A DNA stretch of 56,711 nt from an uncultured Acetatifactor sp. (GCA_934402375.1 CAKRUB010000017.1:1-56711), one strand, 5' to 3'. Shown: positions 1 to 7,570, counted from the first letter of the stretch. Translations and numbers: made by a program. The notes: generated by a model not told the origin, from the letters alone.

Positions 1-90
1 GGGCATTGATATTGAAGGAAAACAACAATCTCAATGATGACGAACTGATTGAGTCTATCTGCTGTGATCTTCGGTACAGTACGCACTGTA
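1..90 (+). pseudogene. IS1182-like transposase remnant (N-terminal piece)
   Basis: The plus strand reads ILKENNNLNDDELIES followed by ICCDLRY, which resembles the N-terminal region of IS1182-family transposases, where a stretch like LxDxELIExxxxDxRYQYAL is common. After LRY the frame breaks: QYAL continues in the next frame, as if one base had been lost near position 75, and similarity then ends. The upstream part lies outside the window. The convergent small XRE gene reads into this remnant at its 3' end. The family call is from memory of the motif and is moderate. Confidence 0.45.
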
Positions 91-249
91 TTTCCTGAGA
101 ACTTCTGGAAAGGTAGTAGGAAGATTCTCTTTTTCATAATTACGCAAAGTTGACAAAGGAATATTTGTTCGTTGAGAGAAATCTTTTCTACTAAAGCCGG
201 CTTTTTTTCTACATGCTACTAATCTTTCTGAAATTGTTTGTTGTGTCAT
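55..249 (-). CDS. small XRE-family helix-turn-helix protein
   Basis: A 64-residue protein made almost entirely of one Cro/CI-type helix-turn-helix (ISERLVACRKKAGFSRKDFS, then IPLSTLRNYEKE). It is a probable DNA-binding regulator. The start has an AAGGAAGG ribosome site about nine bases upstream. The last ~15 residues overlap the transposase remnant on the other strand, so the C terminus may have been created by a junction. No partner gene is visible to its right on the same strand, and its target is unknown. Confidence 0.6.
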   Translation of the reverse strand: MTQQTISERLVACRKKAGFSRKDFSQRTNIPLSTLRNYEKENLPTTFPEVLRKYSAYCTEDHSR

Positions 250-628
250 ATCATATGACCTTCCTTTACTAGTTACTCGCTTTTTGCAAGCGGCACTAGC
301 TATACAGAATTTCTTTTAGTTTGAAGGTCAGATTCTTTTATTCACTATGGTTTTAAATTTTTATATTCAGCCCGTGTGTCTACCCCTATATTCTAAGGAG
401 ATTAAGTGGGTTTTGTTTCAGTGAAAAAATAGGGATTAAAATGGATTAAATTGCGAGGAAACAGAAGCACAAATGGAAAGAATACAAATTGTATGTGATT
501 GAATTTTATGGGTACTATGTTAATTACATATAAATAAATATTAAAAATATAGAAACGTACCACCATCCCAAAATTAGACCTAATGTGAAGGTCTGGATGG
601 TGGTACAAAGAAAACGAGTATCTTTTAA
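250..628. other. 379-bp intergenic region, AT-rich, no gene seen
   Basis: No convincing coding sequence; the longest open frame here (402-608, minus) is low-complexity Phe/Tyr/Ile-rich and lacks a ribosome site. It contains an imperfect dyad at 269-299 (CTAGT..CGCTT/AAGCG..ACTAG) just upstream of the small XRE gene, a possible operator, and a long hairpin at 557-606. Confidence 0.6.
557..606 (-). terminator. long hairpin, probable terminator of the RHH gene
   Basis: A 12-bp outer stem (GTACCACCATCC with GGATGGTGGTAC) encloses an inner AGACC/GGTCT stem with a one-sided bulge. Read on the minus strand it lies ~20 nt after the stop of the ribbon-helix-helix gene and is followed by a T-rich stretch, fitting a rho-independent terminator. 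Confidence 0.5.
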
Positions 629-802
629 TTAATTATCTGTTTTTTGCATGTCATCCAAAGCGTATTCAATACACTGAATGACAACTTTATTAAAGGAAAT
701 TGAATTCTGATTAGCAAGTTCTTGAACTTTATCTATCAGAACTTTTGGCAGACGCAACGACTTATTCTCATATTCGATATAATCTTTTTTTATTATAAAC
801 AT
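629..802 (-). CDS. ribbon-helix-helix (Arc/CopG-like) DNA-binding protein
   Basis: A 57-residue protein starting MFIIKKDYIEYENKSLRLP and continuing KVLIDKVQELANQNSISFNK, the layout of a beta strand followed by two helices typical of Arc/CopG/MetJ folds. A good AAGAGGTG ribosome site precedes the ATG at 802. It is divergent from the lipoprotein gene at 948, and a 15-bp inverted repeat lies between them. RHH proteins usually bind such repeats and often autoregulate, so control of both genes is a reasonable inference. An antitoxin role is possible but no toxin partner is adjacent. Confidence 0.6.
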   Translation of the reverse strand: MFIIKKDYIEYENKSLRLPKVLIDKVQELANQNSISFNKVVIQCIEYALDDMQKTDN

Positions 803-872
803 ACATACACCTCTTTCATATTTAAGATTGTAATATGAAAAGGAGCGTGGTAAAATGTTAGAAATGTATTAT

Positions 873-908
873 ATAATGTATTATATACCATATTATATAA
901 TGCATTAT
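873..908. promoter_or_regulatory. AT-rich inverted repeat, candidate operator
   Basis: Two arms, ATAATGTATTATATA (873-887) and TATATAATGCATTAT (894-908), are complementary at 14 of 15 positions and are separated by 6 bp. A further related TGTATTATATAATG element overlaps on the left (865-878). It sits between the divergent RHH gene and the lipoprotein gene and probably overlaps their promoters. Confidence 0.5.
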
Positions 909-947
909 ACAACAAGGAAATAAAATAACACGAAGGGAGAAGATGAA

Positions 948-2288
948 ATGAAAAAGAAAGTAAGTGCCAAATTATTGGCTGCATTGTTGGCAACCTCCAC
1001 TATTCTAAGCGGATGTGGGGCACAGGAAACAATCAGTATGCAAACAAGCAGTATGGAGGAAAGTGTAAAGGGCGAGAAACCGGATACTGTCGAAATAACG
1101 GATATTCAGTGGATTATGAAAGATGGTGCTGAGTTCTGGCACAAGTACGGAAGCCAGAGTGATGAGGGTTTTGCTATTGATGAGGGAATGATAGTCGGAA
1201 AGGTGGTATATTCCGACGGAAATGAGATGGAAATCGAACCCGAAAGCGTAACAGGCACGTTGATGGGGTACGGAAATAGCTGTAAGATAAATATTACCTA
1301 TCGGGACAGGGTGTATGCGGTGACATCCTTGAATCCGTGGGGAGATAGCGAGGATCCAGATGCGTTGGCGGCAGCTAATAGTGGCAGACAGGTACTTATA
1401 CCGAGTGGTTCGGGTAGTGACGGTGTATCGGGCAGCGTGGTGCTGAACCCCGAAGGTACTGAGACAGTATCTAATACTGAAACGTCTGATTCTACTCAGG
1501 GTACTATGTATAGTATAGCGGATTGCCCGGAATTAACCAATCTTGATTGGGATGAATTCAATAAAGTTGTAGAAGAAGATCATACATTAGGTTATGTAGC
1601 GGATCTGTTTTCTATTATCGGCGCTGACCCTCGGGTAGATTGGTCTGAGGTTAATGATCATTTTAATGAGTACTACGGTGGTAGCGAGGGTGTCTGGAGT
1701 TTTTACGCTGATATGTATTGGTCTTATTATTTTGGCCGCGATGATCGTATGGGATGGTTGAACACTTTGAGTATTGAACCTTATGGTACGAGACTTGAGG
1801 AAAATTATAAATATTATGATGAATTGTATGATAAGGTTTACGCTGAGGCTTATGCTGATAAGATAGCAGAGAGAAACGATGTGTTAAAAGGGTATCCATC
1901 TTATGTAGACATGTTGATAGGTGAAGGGTATAAGACTTGTGGAGATGACTTAGATGCTCTCGCTCGGTACACTGCTATGTTGGTAGAGGGGTATTTGAAT
2001 TCTGAGGATGAGTTCACCTATATTGATGGTTCTTCAGTTATGGAAGATTTAAAATTAGATTACGGTGGAGCTTTTCGTTGTATTGATGATCAGGTTCTTA
2101 GTTCTTGTGTTGTTGTAGATGGAGAAGACATAGTTGATGCTGATTTTTCTAAGTATATAACTTTTCATGATGCGGTTCAGGGGTATCTTGGGGATAAGGC
2201 TTCTTATGCAGAACTTGTACATTATGATATAGATAAGGTCAGAAATTTCAAGTGGGGGGACGATATATCGTCTATATACAAGTATTAA
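948..2288 (+). CDS. lipoprotein with Ig-like N-terminal part, unknown function
   Basis: 446 residues. A type II signal peptide ends in the lipobox LSGC (Cys23), so the protein should be anchored on the outer face of the membrane. Residues ~45-140 look beta-rich (VVYSDGNEMEIEPESV, then KINITYRDRVYAV), like small bacterial Ig-like domains. A Ser/Thr/Gly-rich linker (~150-190) follows. Residues ~190-446 are acidic and Tyr-rich and match no family I recognise. Base use changes at about 1500: the second half uses many T-ending codons (GAT, TAT, GGT), unlike the first. The start has a GAAGGGAGAAG ribosome site. Confidence 0.6.
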   Translation: MKKKVSAKLLAALLATSTILSGCGAQETISMQTSSMEESVKGEKPDTVEITDIQWIMKDGAEFWHKYGSQSDEGFAIDEGMIVGKVVYSDGNEMEIEPESVTGTLMGYGNSCKINITYRDRVYAVTSLNPWGDSEDPDALAAANSGRQVLIPSGSGSDGVSGSVVLNPEGTETVSNTETSDSTQGTMYSIADCPELTNLDWDEFNKVVEEDHTLGYVADLFSIIGADPRVDWSEVNDHFNEYYGGSEGVWSFYADMYWSYYFGRDDRMGWLNTLSIEPYGTRLEENYKYYDELYDKVYAEAYADKIAERNDVLKGYPSYVDMLIGEGYKTCGDDLDALARYTAMLVEGYLNSEDEFTYIDGSSVMEDLKLDYGGAFRCIDDQVLSSCVVVDGEDIVDADFSKYITFHDAVQGYLGDKASYAELVHYDIDKVRNFKWGDDISSIYKY

Positions 2289-2349
2289 TATAGGAATGGT
2301 AGTCTTTGGAATTGCCTTTCCATCATTCTAAATATTAAGGAGGTCATTT

Positions 2350-2592
2350 ATGAGTCACGTATTTAAATACATGAAGCTGTATCTTGACGGAATCACTTGG
2401 GGTCTTTCATCTACTGAAAACTATATTATTAACTTTCCAGACAACGAGTCAGTAAAAGATGGTAGTAAGCGAATCTACGCTGACGAGGTACGGAGGTTAC
2501 TTGTTGAGCTATTGACTGACTACTATCCTTTAGAGGGGATTCTGAGTCTTCCAGTGAGGTCGCCGAGCTTATGGGTACTTGGTACTGGGTAA
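2350..2592 (+). CDS. small unknown protein, possibly frameshifted at its 3' end
   Basis: 80 residues as read, preceded by an AAGGAGG ribosome site. No family is recognised. The annotated frame ends in SLPVRSPSLWVLGTG. From about 2530 the -1 frame stays open to a TAA at 2625-2627 and encodes RGDSESSSEVAELMGTWYW and more, which looks more protein-like. This suggests either a recent frameshift or a longer ~90-residue product. Its T-ending codon use matches the second half of the preceding lipoprotein gene, so the two may have been acquired together. Confidence 0.4.
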   Translation: MSHVFKYMKLYLDGITWGLSSTENYIINFPDNESVKDGSKRIYADEVRRLLVELLTDYYPLEGILSLPVRSPSLWVLGTG

Positions 2593-2756
2593 GAAATCAT
2601 AGGAAGACTCCAGATGGTGGAATGTAATTACAGATCGGTGTATTCAGGTTGAATACAGTTTTGAATACAGTGAATAGATGATGTGCTTTCCTCCTTGATT
2701 TTACTGACTTTTTTGCCTTGAGGAATATCCGATTCCCGTCAGCAGCTCTGTGAAAA

Positions 2757-2780
2757 GTCCTTGATTTCAAGGGCTTTTTT
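2757..2780 (+). terminator. rho-independent terminator
   Basis: A 7-bp stem GTCCTTG/CAAGGGC (one G-U pair) with an ATTT loop, followed directly by six T. It lies ~130 nt after the end of the small ORF region and would end transcription from the 948-2627 genes. Confidence 0.75.
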
Positions 2781-2848
2781 GTTTTCCTAAGGTTTTTGTA
2801 TAAGATAAAGCTACCGATAGACGGTTAGCCCACATAATGTCAGATTAA

Positions 2849-2893
2849 CAAAGGTAATCGTTCACCTTGCAAGACTGATGGCGATTACCTTTG
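2849..2893 (-). terminator. 12-bp perfect hairpin ending the toxin-like ORF
   Basis: CAAAGGTAATCG (2849-2860) pairs perfectly with CGATTACCTTTG (2882-2893) around a 21-nt loop. On the minus strand it contains the stop codon of the small hydrophobic ORF, an arrangement typical of compact type I toxin mRNAs. The following U tract is weak (TTAATCT). Confidence 0.5.
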
Positions 2894-2995
2894 CGGCTTA
2901 TTGTTATTCTTACTTCCTATTGAATATCCGAGTCCGAAAGCCGTCAGACATAATCCGATAACAGCAATCAGCCCTTCAAGTGCAAGGATGAACAA
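2885..2995 (-). CDS. small hydrophobic type I toxin-like peptide (possibly decayed)
   Basis: Reading from a TTG at 2995 gives 36 residues: one hydrophobic helix (LALEGLIAVIGLCLTAFGLG) followed by a short polar, Lys/Asn-rich tail (SIGSKNNNKPQR). That is the layout of 'putative holin-like toxin' / TxpA-Fst-type peptides. The stop lies within the terminator stem, also typical. No in-frame ATG and no good ribosome site are seen, so this may be a remnant, or it may start elsewhere after a mutation. No antisense antitoxin RNA promoter could be demonstrated by eye. Confidence 0.4.
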   Translation of the reverse strand: MFILALEGLIAVIGLCLTAFGLGYSIGSKNNNKPQR

Positions 2996-3131
2996 AAATT
3001 TATGGAAAAATACGTTGTTATAAAAGAGTTGAAAGAGGTTTTGAGCACGGACATGGACTTTTGTGAGGGCATTGTGCTAAAATAGCAGTTGCAAAAATAG
3101 AATTATAAACTTTGAACCGGAGTGATGCACC

Positions 3132-4463
3132 ATGACGAAAGACCTTACCAGAGGGCAGATAACGCCGCTACTGGTTAAATTTACAATACCTTTGATTCTG
3201 GGTAATTTTTTCCAGCTCACCTACAATGCTGTGGATTCGATCATTGTCGGAAAATTTGTAGGGAAGGAAGCGCTCGCCGCAGTGGGAATCTGTAACCCGA
3301 TCACGACCCTTATCATTTTGTTCCTGAATGGGCTGTGCATGGGAGCAAGCATTCTGATGGGAAATTATTTCGGAGGCAGAAAGACGGAGCTGCTGAATCG
3401 CCAGATCAGCACCACCATGATTTCGGGAACCGTTTTTTCGATTGTGCTTACGCTGATTGTCATGGCGTTTGCAAGACCGGTTCTTATGCTGGTACAGGTC
3501 GATCATTCGATCATGGATATTACGGTACAATATCTCAGAATTATTACCCTTGGACTTCTGTTTACTTTTTTATACAATTTTCTCTCAAGCACGCTGAGAG
3601 CATTGGGAGACAGCGCCACGCCGCTGTATTTTCTGATGATCAGCGCAGTGCTCAACATATTCGGAGACCTCTTTTTTGTCATTGTTCTAAAAGCGGGAAG
3701 CAACGGATGCGCATGGGCTACGGTAATCAGTGAGGGGCTTTGCTGCCTTTTGTGCATCGTCTATATTAAGTGCCGGGTTCCGATGCTGTGTCTTGGGAAA
3801 AAATGGTTTGTGTTTGACCGTGCCCTTCTGAAAAAAACGATAAGCTACGGCTGGGCATCAGCCATGCAGCAGGCAACGGTGCAGCTTGGAAAGATTGGGA
3901 TTCAGGCAATCGTCAATACCATGGGAGTTTCTGTGTCCGCGGCGTTTGCAGTGGTAAACAGAATAGATGATTATGCCTACATCCCGGAGCAGAATATCGC
4001 GCACGGTATGACGGCTTTCATGGCACAGAATAAGGGAGCCGGCAGAGAGGACAGGGTGGACAGAGGCTTTAAGTCGGGGATGTTTCTGGAAACAGGGTAC
4101 GGCATACTTATTTTCATTGTCTGTTTTGCGTTCGCGTCACCGCTTATGCGGCTTTTTGTGTCCGATGCGGAGGTAATAGGGCACGGCGTGGCTTATCTTC
4201 GACTTATATCGGCGATGTATCTTTTGCCCGCAGTGACGAACGGACTTCAGGGATATTTCAGGGGAGTCGGTGACTTGAAGGTTACATTGCTTTCCAGCTT
4301 TATCAATATGGGCGTGCGGGTGCTTGCGGCAATTCCGCTGGTTTTCGTCCTTGATATGGGCATCGAGGCGCTGCCGCTGTCGTATCTTGCGGGCTGGATT
4401 GGTATGCTGATAACGGAAGTGCCATTGCTCCTTCATTATCGCAGAGTAAGAAAAGGTGATTAA
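3132..4463 (+). CDS. MATE-family multidrug/sodium efflux transporter
   Basis: 443 residues, the usual MATE length, with about twelve hydrophobic segments. The N terminus TRGQITPLLVKFTIPLILGN and the motif NAVDSIIVGKFVGKEALAAVG are hallmarks of the DinF/NorM-like clostridial MATE branch. The family exports cationic or polyaromatic compounds in exchange for Na+ or H+; the substrate here cannot be told. The start follows a CCGGAGTG ribosome site. The gene stands alone: AT-rich DNA lies upstream and the repeat copy starting at 4475 lies directly downstream. Confidence 0.9.
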   Translation: MTKDLTRGQITPLLVKFTIPLILGNFFQLTYNAVDSIIVGKFVGKEALAAVGICNPITTLIILFLNGLCMGASILMGNYFGGRKTELLNRQISTTMISGTVFSIVLTLIVMAFARPVLMLVQVDHSIMDITVQYLRIITLGLLFTFLYNFLSSTLRALGDSATPLYFLMISAVLNIFGDLFFVIVLKAGSNGCAWATVISEGLCCLLCIVYIKCRVPMLCLGKKWFVFDRALLKKTISYGWASAMQQATVQLGKIGIQAIVNTMGVSVSAAFAVVNRIDDYAYIPEQNIAHGMTAFMAQNKGAGREDRVDRGFKSGMFLETGYGILIFIVCFAFASPLMRLFVSDAEVIGHGVAYLRLISAMYLLPAVTNGLQGYFRGVGDLKVTLLSSFINMGVRVLAAIPLVFVLDMGIEALPLSYLAGWIGMLITEVPLLLHYRRVRKGD

Positions 4464-4474
4464 ATAGTATATTC

Positions 4475-5559
4475 TACTTGCATAAATAAATTCTTTGTGG
4501 TACTATATTTCTATAAAGCATATTTCATCTATTGAAATTCAGAGTATTCGATCTATGATTCTTTCTTTATAATTTCAGAAATTCATGCTTTAAATCCAAA
4601 CACTGTAAGCAGGAGTTTCTGGAAGAGGAACTTCCTGTAAAATGAAAAAAGGAGGTTCTATGGGGAAGGACGGAAGGATTCTCCAGTGGCACCCGGCGTT
4701 TTATGCGGGAGTGCGGCTTGAACTGGAGAAGGAGGCGGGAGATCTCGCCTTTGACAATGAGCACCAGCTGGGGACGAAGCCCAGAGAGATTGACGTGCTG
4801 ATCATCAAGAAGGCAGCGGACTATCAGGTGCAGAAAAATATCGGCAGGATATTCCGGCGGTACAACATTGTGGAGTATAAGAGCCCCGGAGATTATCTGA
4901 GCATCAATGACTTTTACATGGGCTGTGCCTATGTCTGCCTGTATAAGGTGGACACAGCGATGGAGGATGAGCGAAAGATAGGAGAGCTTACCCTGACATT
5001 TGCGGCGGCGAGGTATCCGAGGAAGCTGATTGCGCATCTGACGAAGGAGCGCGGGTACAGCGTGGAGGAAGCGGAACAGGGGATATACTATGTGAGGGGA
5101 GCATTTGTGCCAATCCAGATACTGGTGCTCTCAAGATTGTCGGAAAAGGAAAATCTGTGGCTGCGGGTACTGTCCAATGAGTTGAAGGAAAAAGAAATCG
5201 CGGGGCGTGCGTTGGCGGAGTACAGAAAGCACCAGAATAATGGGCTGTACAGCAGCGTGATTGACATCATGATTCGTGCGAACCGGAAGAGGTTTGTGAA
5301 GGAGGGAAGCGGAATGAGTGAAGAATTTGAAAGCCTGTTAAATGAGAAGCTCGCAATACGGGAGGAGCGGGGGCGGAGTATCGGTCTCCGTGAAGGAGAA
5401 CTCAAGGGAAAGCGTGAGGGAAGGCTTGAAGGACAAATCGAGGGAAAGCGTACAACTGCCGCGAATCTGAAGAAAATCAACATGCCCGTTGAGCAGATCG
5501 CGCAGATTGTTGAGGAGAGCCTTGAGACAGTGGAGCAGTGGTTGGCGGGGGCATCATAA
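4475..5559 (+). repeat. direct repeat copy A (leader plus nuclease-like gene)
   Basis: A 185-bp leader and the following gene are repeated in the same orientation at 24096-25129. Leader lengths are identical, and the two copies differ by scattered substitutions and one in-frame 51-bp difference near the 3' end. The leader is conserved although non-coding and contains small dyads (ATTTCA/TGAAAT, and CAGGA..TTCCTG just before the ribosome site). The two copies bracket the secretion island. Confidence 0.9.
4660..5559 (+). CDS. PD-(D/E)XK nuclease-superfamily-like protein, copy A
   Basis: 299 residues from the ATG at 4660, which has an AAAAGGAGG site 4 nt upstream; the same start fits copy B. 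The pattern D45 (EIDVLIIKK) then E72-Y-K74 (VEYKSP) is the core of PD-(D/E)XK enzymes. The C-terminal third is a charged helical region with Glu/Gly/Lys repeats (LREGELKGKREGRLEGQIEG), as in Rpn/YhgA-like transposase-related proteins. Such proteins are numerous in Lachnospiraceae genomes, and their function is not established. It differs from copy B at seven residues before position 235, plus a 17-residue insertion in the repeat tail. Nuclease activity is inferred. Confidence 0.65.
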   Translation: MGKDGRILQWHPAFYAGVRLELEKEAGDLAFDNEHQLGTKPREIDVLIIKKAADYQVQKNIGRIFRRYNIVEYKSPGDYLSINDFYMGCAYVCLYKVDTAMEDERKIGELTLTFAAARYPRKLIAHLTKERGYSVEEAEQGIYYVRGAFVPIQILVLSRLSEKENLWLRVLSNELKEKEIAGRALAEYRKHQNNGLYSSVIDIMIRANRKRFVKEGSGMSEEFESLLNEKLAIREERGRSIGLREGELKGKREGRLEGQIEGKRTTAANLKKINMPVEQIAQIVEESLETVEQWLAGAS

Positions 5560-5577
5560 GGGAGAAAATGAAAACAG

Positions 5578-5625
5578 GGTGTAGTATCGGCTTTTGAAGG
5601 TTGAGCGGATACTACACCTTTTTAT
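5578..5625 (+). terminator. strong rho-independent terminator, probably bidirectional
   Basis: An 11-bp perfect stem GGTGTAGTATC/GATACTACACC followed by TTTTTAT. It lies between the convergent nuclease-like gene and the XRE gene. On the minus strand the same stem is followed by CTGTTTTC, so it may serve both. Confidence 0.85.
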
Positions 5626-5636
5626 AATTTAATGAT

Positions 5637-5879
5637 CTAATCGGAATCAATATAGCGGATGATATCTCCCGGTGTGCACTCCAGTACAAAACAGATTCGT
5701 GCAAGAACATCCGCGTCTATTTTTTCTACACTTCCTTTATACCATTTATCGACTACCTCGAATCGTGCATTGATAGCTCGCGCCAAGGCGTTCCGGCTAA
5801 TTCCCCTGTCATCCATAATGGTTCTTATATCTATTATAATTTTACCGTATTGACTAATTGTATATATTTCGTTTTTCAT
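5637..5879 (-). CDS. XRE-family regulator of the secretion island (candidate)
   Basis: 80 residues with a Cro/CI helix-turn-helix: KIIIDIRTIMDDRGISRNAL, then ARFEVVDKWYKG and a C-terminal LECTPGDIIRYI typical of the YozG-like subgroup. It is divergent from the LytTR response-regulator gene at 6000. Two dyads lie in the shared 120-bp promoter region. The natural inference is that it represses the regulator's promoter, its own, or both; no direct evidence exists in the sequence beyond this arrangement. Confidence 0.75.
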   Translation of the reverse strand: MKNEIYTISQYGKIIIDIRTIMDDRGISRNALARAINARFEVVDKWYKGSVEKIDADVLARICFVLECTPGDIIRYIDSD

Positions 5880-5910
5880 TGATATACCCCATCTTTAATA
5901 CTAGCTGAAA

Positions 5911-5958
5911 AGTAACTACTTGACGAACCTCATGCTGATAGTTACTATATACATAGTA
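5911..5958 (+). promoter_or_regulatory. promoter of the response-regulator operon with overlapping dyads
   Basis: TTGACG (5920-5925), 17 bp, TACTAT (5943-5948): a good sigma-A promoter. AGTAACTA (5911-5918) and TAGTTACT (5939-5946) form a perfect 8-bp inverted repeat spanning the -35 and reaching the -10. A second dyad TACTAT-ATAC-ATAGTA covers 5943-5958. Both are placed to let a repressor block polymerase. Confidence 0.7.
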
Positions 5959-5999
5959 AAACATACAATTATCAAATAACCGGATAAGGAGATTGAGAT

Positions 6000-6722
6000 A
6001 TGAAAATGGCAGTTTGTGACGACGATGAGCTGTTTCTTGAACGGATAAAGAACATGCTCCAAACCTATCCAGAGGTCAGCGCTTGCGATACCTATAATGA
6101 TATAAACGCACTGTTTGACAAAATCGACGTGGGAATGAGATATGACCTGGTCTTTATGGATGTTGAATGGAAGACGCAGAAGGAAGATGGGATTCAATAT
6201 GCGGCCCGCCTTTCGGCACAATATCCGGATATGCAGATTATCTTTGTCACGGCTTATAATGACAGATTTTCACAGAAAATATTCTGGCAGCCAGTGAATC
6301 TATGCGGTTATCTTGTAAAACCGGTGTCCGAGGAAAATCTGTCAGTGCTGTTAAAAAAGGCGGAGAGCAACTGTCTGGCGAACAGAAGCAACACTCTGAT
6401 CGTCCAATATAAAGGCACCGCGGAAAGGATATCCTGCAACAGTATTTTATACTTGGAGAGCAGAGCCCACCAGATATGGATCTATACACTGACGGGAACA
6501 ATCATGGTCTATGAAAAACTGGATGAATATGAGAAGTGTTTAAAGGATGGTTTCCTTCGCGCGCATAAAAGTTATCTTGTCAATATGCAGTATATCAGGC
6601 GGATTGATCGAAAGGGTGTTATTTTGCAAAACGGTGTCATTTTGCCTGTCAGCAAGTCCCGTTTTCAGGGGGCAAGAGAGAGCTATTTTCACTTTATGAG
6701 AACGGAACTACAGACGATTTGA
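6000..6722 (+). CDS. LytTR-family (AgrA-like) response regulator
   Basis: 240 residues. An N-terminal receiver domain has acidic residues at 8-10 (CDDDE), the phospho-acceptor Asp54 (LVFMDVEW), a conserved Thr in FVTAYND and Lys in LVKPVSEEN. A C-terminal LytTR DNA-binding domain (~135-240) contains ILYLESRAHQIWIYT and FLRAHKSYLVNMQYI. It should be an active transcription regulator. It is the first gene of a run continuing into two sensor genes and then the T7SS operon, so control of the latter is likely. The ribosome site is AAGGAGATTGAG. Confidence 0.9.
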   Translation: MKMAVCDDDELFLERIKNMLQTYPEVSACDTYNDINALFDKIDVGMRYDLVFMDVEWKTQKEDGIQYAARLSAQYPDMQIIFVTAYNDRFSQKIFWQPVNLCGYLVKPVSEENLSVLLKKAESNCLANRSNTLIVQYKGTAERISCNSILYLESRAHQIWIYTLTGTIMVYEKLDEYEKCLKDGFLRAHKSYLVNMQYIRRIDRKGVILQNGVILPVSKSRFQGARESYFHFMRTELQTI

Positions 6723-6739
6723 AACAGGTGGTACATATT

Positions 6740-7570
6740 TTGAAAAAAATACAGTTTATCAGAACCGGTTGGGGCTTTGGCTTTGTATTGCTCAGCCAGA
6801 TATGGCTTGTAATTGCTACCAACGCAATCTCGGAAAAAATGTGGATGAGTATAGCGGTGTGTGCCGCGACGGACGGCTTTTATATATGGATCATATGGAG
6901 ACAAAAAAGAATCCGCAAAATCCGATCGGAACTGCAAAAGACGGAAACTGCATGGAGGATTGAGCAGGAACATTATCAGCAGATTGAGACGAGAAGAGCG
7001 GAACTTGCAAAGATAAGGCGAGAGATAACAGATTATTTTTCTGTGATGGAAGAATATATGCAGGATGCAAAGTATGACAGAATGGATATCCTGCTTGACC
7101 GACTGGTGGAGTATGTTGCTGCCACAAAGGAATATATTTACTGCGGTGATCCTATCGTCAATGCGATCCTTTCGGAAAATGAGAAGAAATGCAGGGAGAT
7201 GCATATTGAGCTTTCGTATGAATTCGGAATTCCCAGCCCATTGCAGATGAATCCCGTCGCTGTCTGCAGCATGTTTTCAAATCTGATGCGAAATGCGATA
7301 GCAGCGGCAGAGGAAAGCAGCAGGGAAACTTCGGGAGCATTTGTTGACATAAAGGCAATCACCAGAGGGGACTACCTTCATATTGTGGTAAAAAACAGTT
7401 ATCTGTCAACGGCGAAAAAGAGGGACAGACGGGGATATGGCAGAGAAATTCTGCGTGAGCTTGCCGACAGGTACCATGGGGAAATGAAGACGGAGGCGGA
7501 CGGAAAAATATATAAGGTCTATTTTACTGCAGAGAACAGAGAGGAACAACAAGATGTTTCATTTAGTTAA
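6740..7570 (+). CDS. AgrC-like sensor with ATPase domain but no phospho-acceptor His
   Basis: 276 residues from TTG 6740 (AGGTGG eight bases upstream); an alternative TTG at 6719 overlaps the preceding stop but has a poorer site. Two membrane segments (~6-25 and ~35-52) lead into a coiled coil (EQEHYQQIETRRAELAKI). The position where AgrC-type kinases have RHDxxxH reads RREITDY, so the acceptor His is missing. A C-terminal GHKL ATPase region follows, with an N box (MFSNLMRNAIAAAEE) and a shortened G box (GYGREILRELADRYHG). Its stop overlaps the start of the next gene, whose product has the missing His but no ATPase domain. Confidence 0.8.
   Translation: MKKIQFIRTGWGFGFVLLSQIWLVIATNAISEKMWMSIAVCAATDGFYIWIIWRQKRIRKIRSELQKTETAWRIEQEHYQQIETRRAELAKIRREITDYFSVMEEYMQDAKYDRMDILLDRLVEYVAATKEYIYCGDPIVNAILSENEKKCREMHIELSYEFGIPSPLQMNPVAVCSMFSNLMRNAIAAAEESSRETSGAFVDIKAITRGDYLHIVVKNSYLSTAKKRDRRGYGREILRELADRYHGEMKTEADGKIYKVYFTAENREEQQDVSFS

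Larger units (their letters stand above)
2593..3131. other. 539-bp region with a terminator and a toxin-like small ORF
   Basis: No ordinary gene. It contains a strong terminator at 2757-2780, a perfect 12-bp-stem hairpin at 2849-2893, and a minus-strand hydrophobic 36-codon ORF whose stop lies inside that hairpin. The rest, up to the MATE gene, shows a possible TAAAAT -10 box near 3078 but no clear -35. Confidence 0.6.

Noticed and set aside
4660..5559. 3-isopropylmalate dehydrogenase (a label sometimes attached to such proteins)
   Set aside because: No decarboxylating dehydrogenase motifs; the D..E-x-K core and repeat tail point to a nuclease-superfamily protein.
5569..5900. tRNA gene or riboswitch near the XRE gene
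   Set aside because: The only clear structure is the terminator at 5578-5625; no cloverleaf or known aptamer pattern was seen.
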